From: Cliona cf. orientalis
Lineage: Eukaryota; Porifera; Demospongiae; Clionaida; Clionaidae
DNA length: 64,000 nt
Direction of reading: 5' to 3'
NCBI GenBank assembly: GCA_963930775.1
Contig: OZ005691.1
Coordinates: forward strand, 3,286,001 to 3,350,000
Shown piece after piece: positions 23,270-35,500 of this stretch; position 1 is the first letter of the stretch; every line of letters starts with the position of its first letter. A model generated the notes under the pieces. The model saw nothing but the letters and a program-made list of their open reading frames with translations. It had not been told where the DNA came from and ran no database searches. Position numbers and translations under genes: made by a program.

Positions 23270-26105
23270 TACAGTATTCTTCAATAGTCCCAGCAGAGTG
23301 GTGCCCACAGCAATCAGGGCAGGGGCGGGCTCTTGAACGATGGGAAGAATAATCACCACAATGGACGAAATTGACACAAAGATAGCGACAGGAATGATGA
23401 AGTAGCCCTGCATGCATATAAACACATACATGTAGCTCACTTTGAGGCTGTGCATATACAGTAGACTGACAGCCAAACCACCAAATTTAATTCCTAATTT
23501 TCTGGCTATGCAGGCATCTTGATTACTCTATATAGGCAGCAAGGGTGTAATAGTCTTGATACCAGACACACTAAATTTCATGGGGATGTGCATGTTATAT
23601 GGCCCAATTATTCACAGTCACGAAATTGCTGTCAGGGATAAAAATTTTGGCTGTACAGTACAAGCCTTATAATACACATGATGTAGCTATAATATTATGA
23701 TGCATACCTTAAAGAACCTTGGTTGACTGGCGTGTGTGTAACTCTCATGATGAACAGAGCAATGATGACCAGGAGGTGGAAGAAGAAGGAGGCAACTGAG
23801 TATGTCTTGATGAGGTCCGCTATCCTACCAGCACTGATCATAACCGTAGACAACACACCCTGGCATGTGTAATGGAGAGTGCATGTCATTGTCATTGTAC
23901 TCAGGCTATAATGGCCACTCCACCTCTCCTATATTATACAGAAGGTCCAACTGGCCAAAACAGGCTTAATAATGCATTTTCTAACTAAAATAAAGGTAAT
24001 AATTTGTTAGCTTTTCTTCATTTTTTAAAGACTTGATGGCTAAACTAAAGCTGTCAAAATCAGTCATGTGGTTCTCACCAATAAGATGAGGGCGGGAATG
24101 GGTGTCCTTCGCTTAACGTGCAGTCCCCTGAAGAAGTCTGGGAGCAGATTGTCTCGAGCAGCTCCGAATATCAGTCGTGAGGTGATGTAGATGCTACCAT
24201 GCAGCACCAAACGTGGAGAAGGATACCAATATTGGGATCACAACAAGACCTGCTTTTCCCAATGTAGCCGCACCAAAGGGCTGCAAGTGAGACATAATTA
24301 TCACCAGGAGCACATCACATGCATTAAAGTTATAATTATATATATATATATTCATATGTCATTGAAAGAATCCATCAAAATGAGCCATTTTTAATGTGTT
24401 CAAGAGTTTCATGAACTCTAATGTTATGGGGTACAACGTATGAATTTCGAAGACGACCAGCACCCGACTCATGCTAAAGTTGTCACCTTACAGTAGATAT
24501 CAGCTGAATATTAACAGGTCAGCTCTGATCACGGTTAGAAAAGGTACATGTACATGTAAGCTATTGTTCCATTGCTAGCCAGCCATTCATTAGACAGGAC
24601 AGTAGCATAGTTTAATACAAAGAGCTATACCATCACTTATGAATTAAAATAGTGATCTCACCAGTGCCACTGCCTCAGCTGCTAAGATCTCCTCATAGGG
24701 CAGCACTATGAAGAAAGCAGTGTTGACCAGGAGATAGCAGACACACTACAGGCACACCAACCAACAGAGAGACAGACAGAGTCCTTGAAGTATACAGAGC
24801 AAAAACAGGAAAATTACACACATTGTACTTCTTATGAACATGAGATTTAGTGGCTCGCATAAAGCTAAAGGTATACCTTTCAATATTCTTGGCCTCTTCA
24901 ACAGCATAGTTCATAATATTCCTAAAAATTAGTTGTGGAAATATTTATACACTCACACACAAACACATACACACGCCCATCACGCAAGTGATGATAGCGG
25001 TGTCCTTCAAAGGATCAAACACACACACACACACACTCACTCACCATGCATCATAAGCCCACAGCACTCCATAGAGAGCCAGAGCCACTGATGAGACAGA
25101 AGGCTCATGACACTCTAGCGGTTGAAACGGCTGGTGGAGTCTCTCTGGGACACTCTGACGAATACCAACCGTGATGACACCCACAGCCACAATGAAGGCA
25201 ATGGCCAGAAGCTTGAGACCAGAGAAGAGCATCGTTACTTGAACAGTCAGCTTGATGCCATAGATATTCACTAGAATTAGGATCACTGCATGGACATGAA
25301 AGAAGTAGAGTGTTGTTAATAATAATTATCCAAGCATCAAAAATACAAGTTTATGCATTGACGAGTAAGAAAGTAAACCAACTAAATCTATAGCCCATTA
25401 CCAGCCTTCCACGCCCAATACAGCCAACTTACGCATGATAGCGAGAGCAATGAGCTTGACTGCAGCCTCTGGGACCTCACAGCCAATGAAGAAGGGGCGA
25501 GTCAAGTACCTGGCACAGGTCATCGTGATGATGGACACTGCCACACCTCTCAGCAAGAGAACATTCGTCCAGGTGTAGAGAAACGAGACCAGAGATCCAA
25601 GCATCTCAACCCAGCGGTTCTTCTTTCGAAAGGAGTACGCTTCCAGCAAGATGGCATACTCTCCTCCCGTCTTTCTCACCAGCAGGCCCAGCTCAAGGTA
25701 GCACATTGCCCCAGCCAGAGCCACTGTCCCTCCAAACACCCAGCAAACCAAGCCTCGCTCCAAATGACCCAGCGTAGTTCAAGATACCGGACTGGGTGAT
25801 GAAGATGCCTGAGCCCATAAACTGATTGATGACTACATATACTCCAGAGAAGGCAGTAATTTCTCTTTTTAGAGTTACTTTGCTCTGCCTCTCTGCTGCA
25901 GTGCCGCCGCTGCTAGCGCTGTGGATGGTTGTCAGAGTCCCCACAGTGTTGGCTGCTTCCTCCTCTGATGATGATCTCACGTCAGCAGAATTTCCATGAC
26001 TTGTTCTATCAGGATATCGGCACGATTCACTAGCAGCAGTTCTTGGTCACTGCCTGGCGAGAGACAATTCTCGTCAAGTGCTACAGAACTTGAGATCTGC
26101 TCCAT
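23270..26105 (-). pseudogene. SLC7 amino-acid transporter, copy 2 (multiply frameshifted)
   Basis: Exons are recognisable from the start near 26,105 (MEQISSSVALDENCLS) through 25433-26105, 25045-25285, about 24876-24920, 24663-24790, 24075-24280, 23715-23870 and a truncated last exon ending near 23,270. Frame breaks are visible in at least four: an extra base in GSFGARLGLL, a two-base loss in the GVPVVCVCYLL segment, a two-base loss at STFGAA-NGS, and an AC-run change at MRVTH. The exon coding LILVNIYGIKLTVQVT is clean. The C-terminal part is cut off by the deletion that also removed the start of syntaxin copy 2. Confidence 0.85.
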
Positions 26106-26276
26106 AGTTTGTAGGTGAGCTCCAATTAGGAAACAAGCCCCGCCTCTTCCATAAGAGGGGTGGGGCTGCAAAAGTAGAGGCTGACACTCCCTGCAGAATA
26201 CAGAATGCACAAACGAACATGGCGTACTAAGGAACAAAGCAGTTAAAGGAGTTAGCTGACGGCGTTGATTGGTGAT
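26106..26276. promoter_or_regulatory. Shared divergent promoter region, block 2
   Basis: The interval between the SLC7 copy 2 start and the ATG of gene 2. The CCCCGCCTCTTCCATAAGAG stretch and the GTTGATTGGTGAT element directly before the ATG match block 1. With SLC7 dead here, the region may now serve gene 2 only. Confidence 0.4.
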
Positions 26277-26553
26277 ATGGCAGAGAGGCCAGCTGGTGAC
26301 CAACGTGGAGGGAGTATGGACACAGAGCAGGACTTGTTGCTTCAACGAGAACAACCAGCAACTCGAGAATATCGAGTTATCTCCTCCCCCGGCAGCTCTA
26401 GGGGGGCGGCTAGCCTGAGCCTTGCTGCCACTGCTGCCCCTGCCCTCGGCGCCAAAAGATCAGGCTACTATAGTGAGAATGGATACCTCATGAAGCTGTC
26501 CAGACAAGAAAGACAAAGAATAGAACAAGAAATCAAGAAAAGATTCAAACCAG
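26277..26553 (+). CDS. Gene 2, exon 1 (N-terminal region)
   Basis: MAERPAGDQRGGSMDTEQDL onward, ending KKRFKP plus one base before GTGAGA. Nine bases longer than in gene 1, frame kept. Confidence 0.7.
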
Positions 26554-29500
26554 GTGAGACTTGGCTGAGTAATAGTTGTGGCGTAAATGCACCTACATGT
26601 ACATGTATCCGCAGGGTTTCATTTAGAGGGGGCACTCGCCCCCCCTTGGAAGCTGGCTGCCCCCTCCCCCTTGAGAATTGCCACAAACCATATACGTAAT
26701 ATAAAAAGTTTGAATGGCGAAAAATATCGAAATGGGCACTTTTTTGCTCCTTTTCAACACAAATTATTTTCAGCTTCACGCTCCGCGCAGGAGGAAACAT
26801 ACTGTAGGGGAACCAGTAGGTATCACTGACAAAACAGGTCTCAGAAACCACCAGAAACAGTATCAGCAGTTAAAAATGCCACGGTAAAATTTTCCTGGGG
26901 GAGCGTACCCCCAGATCCCCCTAGTTAATGAGCACTATGTTATTCTTGGCTGATAAAAAACACTAGTAGTACAATCCTTGCCCCCCTTTACTCTGTAATT
27001 TTCGCGTTTGCCCCCCCCCCCCTTGATGAAAATCCTAAACTAGAGCTCTGTAGAGCACATACCCCGCGCGCACATTGCGCAATCTAAAGATTTACTTTCG
27101 GTGCATGGCTATAATTTTGTCAGTGAACTTGAGAGAAATAGCTAGCTATAAGTGGAAAATTATGATGCTGCTTAGTTGTCCCGGAAACACGTAGCTAAAA
27201 CAGCGCTCTCTGCACCCAGACTAGGAAGTTATGAACTTGTACCTATATTATCTTACATAGTGATTAGTTCCATGGGGCTTCAGATTTCAGTCACTATAAT
27301 AATATAGAAGTCACGAGCATTATTTAGAACATCGACGATCTTTACCAGTCATACGCTTGTTAGTTATGCACATGAGCAGAAAGCACAATGGGCATGCATA
27401 TGCATTGATGGGCACTGTCGATAGGCGTGGCTACGGTGGCCAACAAAAAGGCATTATTTGTGACGCTCGTGGACCGTATCCCTCGATTTGACACTCACTG
27501 AAGCCAGTTTTTCGCCGAATTCGATTGATTCGTTGTGCTTACGAGTCGCTTAGACGCCTACTTCTCGAGATATGGCGATTTTTGTGCTAACGACAACGAC
27601 AACGACAACAACAACGACACGACCGATTACTTTATAATACCCCTTGCGCATGCGCGCGGGGTAATGAAACCCTGTATCCTAGTATGTACATGTACTGTAG
27701 ATCAATGCAGTACATGTGCATAACATAGTTAAGGTGCCTAATAAATGCACCGGAAGCATTTTTTAATTCGAGTAAAGAATATATTCTGTGTATTAACACA
27801 ATATATAATTGGGGCGAGCCGGCAGTACTACGAGAAAAACGCTGTACTTATGTATGTTTGTATGTATGTAGCGATACGTCAAACACTTGCTCGCTAGCTC
27901 ATAGCACATGCGCGTAATCATTGCGGTAAAGATCGTCAACGTTGGCCGCGCTAACTCTAAATGTAGCTCACCAAAAGATGCAGCTCGCAACCATTCGAGT
28001 AGACGGCTAGAAAACAAGAAAAGGTAAGGCATCAGTACAAGTATCTACAGCAAAATTGAAGGCTAGGCCTATAGTCTGGGTGCAAGGACTACAGTGCTTC
28101 CTTTGCAGGTCTACAACGCTAGGCGCTGTAACCACAATATATAGAGTATCAGTTTACATTAGTACACGCTCAAGCTCACGCTTGCTCAGCACATGGTGCA
28201 CTGATTTAATTATTGCGTATTGCGTAATCGATTATTACATTGCGCTTGCGCGGGTATGCTCGCGCGCGCTCAGTACAGTGTGTATCATTCAATGTGGTAG
28301 CCATTATTTGCAGTGTCTGAACTTTAGCTAGTTAGCGAGATATCAAGGTACTATTCTGACCCATACTACGATTTGGAAGATGCATCTAACAGTTTTGACG
28401 TTCAGTGGCGCCATTTTCAGCCGCAGCTGTCCATTTCTGGCCCAAGACTTGCCCCAGCGCCTCCAAACTTCGCGTGCCATCCTACACTCTGCCTTCTACC
28501 TCCCGGCTATCAACTGTACAACCATCTCCATATGTACAAGTAAGTTTTTTGCCTGTTAGTTGTGAATCATCATCAAGTTCTAGCTAGACCATGTGGTGCA
28601 TGGTGGGCATTATTTGAAATTGGGCCAGTACAGTTAATAAGAATACACCCCTGTTGAGGAACACTTTTCCAGTTCCCCTGAAGACAAGTAATCAGATAAA
28701 TTTCCCCCAGAAGACGTAATTAAAATGGAGGCAGTGACCCCCAAGTCATCGTTAAAATGCACCATTTTACCCCCAGAACATCATTAAAATAGCCTCAACA
28801 CCCCTCAAGACTTCATCAAGTCAAGCTACCCCCTCAGGATGTAATTATCATTCCTCAACAGGGGTGTATCTTTATTAACTGGAATAGCCCATTATTCTCC
28901 CTTGCAGATCCATGATGATCCCAACCCTCGACAGCCCCAAACACTTGTACCCCAGTCAAGGATTCACACAGAGGTGAGTCATTTCAAGTTTAGCTTAATC
29001 TTTGAATACTCTATGGGCTCATCTTTTTACATGTTTGTATACATGTACATGTACATGTAGCTAACTAAAATTTGGTAGTCATTAATAAAGGGTTGTATTC
29101 ATCCATGCTGCATATATCCCTATTGTAGGAGATAGATTCAGCCACACTAGACTTGTCCGAGCACACCATCAGCTATGTTGTACGAATTATTGATCCCGAT
29201 TGCAAAACACAATTCGTTACAAAGGTTTGGCATGATATTCATACAAAATTTACATCTGCTAAACAACTGAAACAGAATTTAATAGCAACATTTGAAGACA
29301 AGCTTCCTACGCTATCTGAATTAAAGTGTGGATATCTTGAGAAGCGTACCAATGCCAAACGCTGGATTGAAGACAACAAAGATCTTGAGGCAATGTATAA
29401 AACATTTAGCAATAAGGCCGAAATAACATTATGGTGTGAGGGCCCTTCATCTGAAAAAAGCATGGAGAGGACTACAATGCGCCGCAGTACCGAATGTGGG

Positions 29501-32500
29501 CAAGAATGAAGCATAATGGGCAACATTCCAGCTTAGACGAGGCGCCACCATACCCACTTTTCAATGGTGGTACTAAGAAACCACCAGCTAAACGTGAATC
29601 TGCATTAAATGAGGCCTTGACCAATTGTGCAAACGTCGTCGTGAGTGCGATTACAGGAAACAATCCTGTTTCGGCGCCTGGACCAGTATCTCCTGGGAAA
29701 CGCGCTCGTGTTTCGGGGCTATACTTGGAGCAATTGGAGAGGCTGAGGGCGCTTCAGCAATCAGGAGTGCTTACACCCGAAGAATTTGAAGAGCAAAAAG
29801 CTTATGCCTTGAAAAACATCCGTGAACTCAATAAATGAAATGGAAAATGCTATCTAAATTCGACAGTAACACACAAATAATAATGATAATAAAATGTTTA
29901 GTCTCTGTGTATGTATCCACAATCTTTGACCCATCCATAACAGTCACTTGGTGTAACACTAGCAAAAGCTGAAAGTATAGCATCCTCAATTTCTGAACCC
30001 TCAAGAACTTGAATGAGTGGATCATTAGCTCTTAGATAGGCTTTAACTTTTGAAAAACACTCCTCAATTGGCATGATGTCGGGGGAGTATGGTGGGAGAT
30101 AGATAACTATAGCTCCAACTTCTTCAATGAGGGCCACAACTTTGTCCACATGATGGATACTAGCATTATCCATGACTACTACACTTCTTGGATTGGTACA
30201 ATTAAAGGGCATTAAGTAGGGGAGGAGGCACCATTCAACATAATCACAAGACATGTCCCCATCCACACTTTCTGTCGTAATATGAACATCTAGCATTCCA
30301 TCCATGCTCATACCAGCTATTGTTGAGTATTGTTTTCCTTTAATAAGTAATCTATCTGAAACAGCTCGCATTCCCTTCAGAGCATATCCATATCGGCGAA
30401 GTGCACAACGCTTGTCTGAGCCGGTTTCATCTACAAAAACCAGTGTCTGTGGTTCATACAGTGACATTTCAGACATAATACTGTGCCCTAAGCTCCTCAC
30501 TCCTTTGGAGTGCTCTGTAGGTTAGCCTCTTTCGGGAAAATTTCTATATTTGCAGGAATTTACAAATAGCTGATACAGATATTACAGTGCCAGTTGTTTG
30601 AAGTACAAGATGTTGCAGTTCATGGAGACACATGGAAGGGTTGTCTACAATAGCCTCCATGATGGTAAATTCATCCACTGTACTTAACTTCTTGCATGTA
30701 TTCTCATGATATCCTTGGATACTGCAAACAGTTCCTGTTTCCTCAAACAATTGCACTGTCCTACTCACTGTTGTAGGGTCAACATTTAGCTGCTGTGCCA
30801 CTTTCGCGTAGGAAAGCCCCAGCACACATCGTTGATACATGTAAACCATGCGCCACCTCAAATCGCTAGAATAGGCCTTAGATCGCGCACTCTCTATAGA
30901 CATCTTGCACTCTGGTTTGCTCTATCCTCGCGCCAGGCTCTCCCGCGCTGGCGCGAGGCTAGGTTTGCTCCACTGCACGGTCAAAATTCAAAAAAAAAAT
31001 TGCGCACCTGCACTCTGAGGTAAAAATTACGTGCGGGGGCGTTCTGTTGACAAAACGGAAGCCCCACTAGTTGCACCCAGCTACAACTAGTGGTTGCAGT
31101 ACTCAGCACTTTGACTCTGCAAGGGTGTAGAAAAGCACTAGCTAGCTGTACAATTCTGTAGCCACATACATGTAGTAGTCAGAGTAGCCTCAGTGGCAAA
31201 ACTCCCGACGTACTGGGGATGAATCATGCATGCTCCTCATCCCTTGGTCTTCATAGTGACAAGATAGACTGACTCACTGAGTCAGTCTATCTTGTCAGCT
31301 GAGCAACAGATAGCTGCTTGTACTAGAGGGGCATCCCAATATCCCCCCTCTACTATTTAAAAAAATATGAGCGAAGGCTCGCCCCCTCAATGATTTACAT
31401 CACCCTAGTATTATTAATACAAAGAATGCCCAATCTAGGCATCTATAGTAACCTTGTGCTTAGGTACCGGATACTATTGTATTATACTTGCCCTATGACC
31501 TAATTCCTTGTGCTGGTGTGACCTAGAAATGGCAAGCTTGGATGGTTTAAGTTTGAAGTGAAATTTCCCAAGAGAAGGTTGCCATGTTGACTAATGAAGG
31601 TGTGGGTGTGTTAAGTGCAAGGGCTAGTGCAAAGGTCATGAGGTCGTCAGATCCCTGATATTGGACATGATTGGGACAAACCTAAGCGAGCCCCACATAA
31701 ACGGTACATGTATGTGTGAATTGTATATATATTATTATTATGGTACGTCGGTCACGCAAAATATATGCCCAGCATGGCTCTATGGACATAAGCGTGAAAT
31801 ATTCTATTGCGCATTCTTATGCCTTCATGAGCCCACGGGCCGTATGTACGCTGTTCTAGTTTAGCCAATTACAGATTTACACTCGTGCAGCATGAAATTG
31901 CTATTGCAACTTGCCATGAACGCTGAACCAGGGACCCTGGCTGAGCCAAGTGTAAACCAGAGACAAAGAAGGCTGCAAAGAATGCTGGAGGGAGACAAAT
32001 TGTCTTCAGCACAGTCAGCTCAACCGCACGAGGAGTGGCTATAGAAGGCGATAGAGGTAGGATAGACGTGCTGCTCACCGAGCTGTGCAATTGTGAGCCT
32101 GGCATCTATGCAGCTGTCCTGCCAGACTATTAAAAACACAGTTATAATTTGACTGTTGACATAGAATAGACACTATGTGGAGAGGACTATCAGGTAGGTG
32201 CACAGCAACTATGACTGTCATGCTTGGATTCATTGTCCATGGTCTTCACGATCTATGGCTTCAGTCTCTACTCCAGTCCATAGATCTATATCAAGTCCGA
32301 CAGAACCTTTCTCAGCTCAGGCTCGCCCCAAACAGGCCCTGCATGTCACTAGTATTATCATTTCACTTGTCTGACTCGGTCTATACTTGTGGTTCTTCAT
32401 CATAATAATCATGTGCGTGTGTGTTAATGTCACCTTGTTGTACATTGCAGGTCTGACTGTTGATAATGTCAGAAAGGCACTACATGGAATACCCTGGCGT

Positions 32501-35500
32501 GAGGTTGGTGAGATGCTATTCATTCCAGACTCCAAGCTCAGTGAAATTGAGGGAGCGTATCGCAGTGGTGAGGAACGTGAAGTAGCAGTGATCAGATACT
32601 GGATCCTCAGAGATCCATTCGCATCATGGAGAAGAATTATACAGCAACTTGAAAAGCAGTTGAACCATGATCATGCTATTACACTCTATCACTACAGTGA
32701 GGAGCTGACTGGTATGTTGGGAGCACTAACCACACACCTCATGCATCCCAATTACTGCTACATGTACACGTGTACATGTTGGTAGATGTAGATCAATACA
32801 TGTACAAACATCATAGAGTAAGGATTCGCCAGTGAGAATAGGTGGCAAAATTTAAAAAGAGACACTATTGGTGAAAATTTATAGTTGTACAGTGTTAGAC
32901 TTTACTTGGCATACATGTATGTATTACATGTACAATGTGTACATGTACCACAGATACATAATACATGTATGGGAATTTCATGCTTATGAAACATCCATTT
33001 TATGATATTATTGTATAGGAATGACCTCACATTAATATTGTGTATGCATTTGCAGCCATGCACTTTTGAGTATGACAAGTTATAACGAAAATTTCCAAAT
33101 TCTTAGTATTAAGTATGCGGAATGATCCATACTAAAGTCAAAAATACATAAGCACACATACACATGCTCACTACCACTACTGATAATGATATTGTGAGAG
33201 TGGCTGTTTCAATGGCACATGTATATCCATTCCTTCCCCTCTCAGACTCCAGCCTCACTCACAGCAATCTAGCAGCAGTGCTGGAGACAGTGGAAGTGTG
33301 GCGGCTGGGGGACTTCCTCGATGTACCACTCAGTTTGTGGGGGAAGCTACGGCAGCAGTGTGACAATGATGAGGAGTATAGGAATGAACTGATTTGCTGG
33401 TGGCTGCAGTGTTCTCTCTATGCTCTTGATTCTTGGAAGTGGCTCTCTGGTCGACTTCTCTACTTTGGGGAGGAGAGTGCTTCAGCTACTGCTAAGAGAT
33501 ACATCCATCAAACACCTGGTATGAGTGTGGTTAATTATCGGCATGCCACACATACATTGTACAACGTGTCATATGTAATGTGTATTGCGTACACAGTGTC
33601 GTGTATAATCAGTGTTGCGTGATTATGGTAAGGGGACATCACAAGCCTAGCCCCTATTGAGGATAGGCATGTATTAGTATGATAATATTATTTCTAAGGT
33701 ACAAGTATGTTTAATGTCACAATCATGGGATACTGTGGCTAGTATGCATGATCAGTACATGCTCACAAAACATAGAGACATAATACATGTACAAACAGTA
33801 TCCTGCCTGTGGAAGATTGTCCACTAGTACCAAGCATACGCGCAGATGGAAGTGGCATGAACTTTGAACCTGTACCAATTATTGCACAGGCCACACCCCT
33901 CACAGCAAGTAGTTGCTCTGGCTCCAACTAAGTATGCAATGGCAACGTTCTCACTCTGCTCGAATGTCGCTACCGGACTACTGACGCATGTCGCTTTCAT
34001 GCTGATGGTTCGACAATGCGTCTCTAGCTGTAGCTATGGCCTGAGGCTTTAAGGCCACTCTTCTTTGTGCACCTGCCCCTAAAGTTCTTACCAATCCTGA
34101 GCCTAGTATTGTGGACTTTCTCTCCACCCGTGCCGCGCATTCATAGCAACCGGGCGATCGAAGATGCGTATCCATGCCCCCATGTAATGACACTGACTAT
34201 ACATGTATAAGAAAAATGACCGTCTGAAAAATATTTTTCGTTGTATATAGTATAACAATCTCTACATGAGTATTATGGTAGGCAGGTACATTGTATACTG
34301 GAGATGGATACTCTCCTCTCCATATGATTGTACATGTACTCTTGGCTAAAGGTGATAATAACTGCATTTGTCTTACAGAGTTACTGTAAATCACGAATAA
34401 TTCGATGTTAAAACAGTTTCAGACAGCATGACTTGTGCGAAAATTAAACACACAAAATACATGCGCAATATTAACGACAATGCGGTACAGGGTCGTTTGT
34501 CCGAAAATTATTTAACGCGAAAAATTATCGCATGAAATATTTTAGACACGAAATATTCGCGATTTATGGTACGTCCTAATGCATGTACATGTACATATTA
34601 TCGTATTTTAATTTCATTGGTATGTGTATATGTACATATGTACATATGTACACATAAATTTGTTTTCATATTTCCATCTGTGAATGCATGAGCAATCATG
34701 CATGTTGCCTCCAGGACACTCTCCTCTCTTTACAGACCCAACACTAACCCTCAACAATGTCACTGCTATAATGAAAGATGTCCGGCAGTGGGAGAGTGTG
34801 GCTGATTGGATTGGTATTCCTCTCAGCAAACGTCGTGAGCTCAAGAGTCAGAGCCCTACCACTGACCAAGCCAAACAAGCCTGCTGGGACTATTGGCTCC
34901 ATCACCACCCAGCCCCCTCCTGGAGGATATTGGCTGGTGGGATTTATGAGTGGCGGGAACATGGAGCATTGGAGGTGCTGCAGATGAATTACCTCAAAGG
35001 TGAGTCTATTGGAGCTTACCACAGTCTCCTGGGTAGCTGAGAACATAGCAATCCTGTTGCCTGAGAAGTCTGAGGGTGTATATGGGCTATATGTGTTATT
35101 ACATATACATGTATCCCACCTGATTGGTCCACAGTGTGGCGCACGTAATGCCGTCCATAGTGACTGTTGCAGTATAAGTTAGTAAGCAATCGATCTTTAA
35201 ATATAATGGACGGTCTCAAAAATGTCTTGTTCTTCATTTCTCATTGTTTGGCTTGAAGCAGTGGACCATCATTAAACCAGTGCTTTAGCTGCTGACTTGA
35301 GTAGTAGTGAAGTTGCTTTTCAATGTGCATGACAAACATTTTTGATGAGCCTCTATTAGTGACTAGTTACACCAGGGGCATAGGAACAGCTCCGGCAGAC
35401 CCAGCGGCTGCTGGACTAATGTTTGAGTCTGCCTTCGTGATACAATTGAAAACTTTACCTGCTATATTTCGCTAGCACTCGGCTCAAAGTTCTGAATAGC

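Larger units (their letters stand above)
27795..31410. mobile_element. DNA transposon (DD34E transposase plus passenger gene), 3.6 kb
   Basis: Gene 1 reads CAGTTAATACAAAG where gene 2 has TATTAA, 3.6 kb of extra sequence, then TATTAATACAAAG, so the insertion is bounded by short TATTAA-like repeats. The outer ends share GGGGCGAGCC in inverted orientation (about 27,812 and 31,380), but long terminal repeats are not clear. Inside, a spliced passenger gene (plus) and a transposase (minus) converge tail to tail with 59 bp between stops. A small MITE lies in the passenger's intron. Both genes carry breaks, so this copy is probably dead. Confidence 0.7.
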
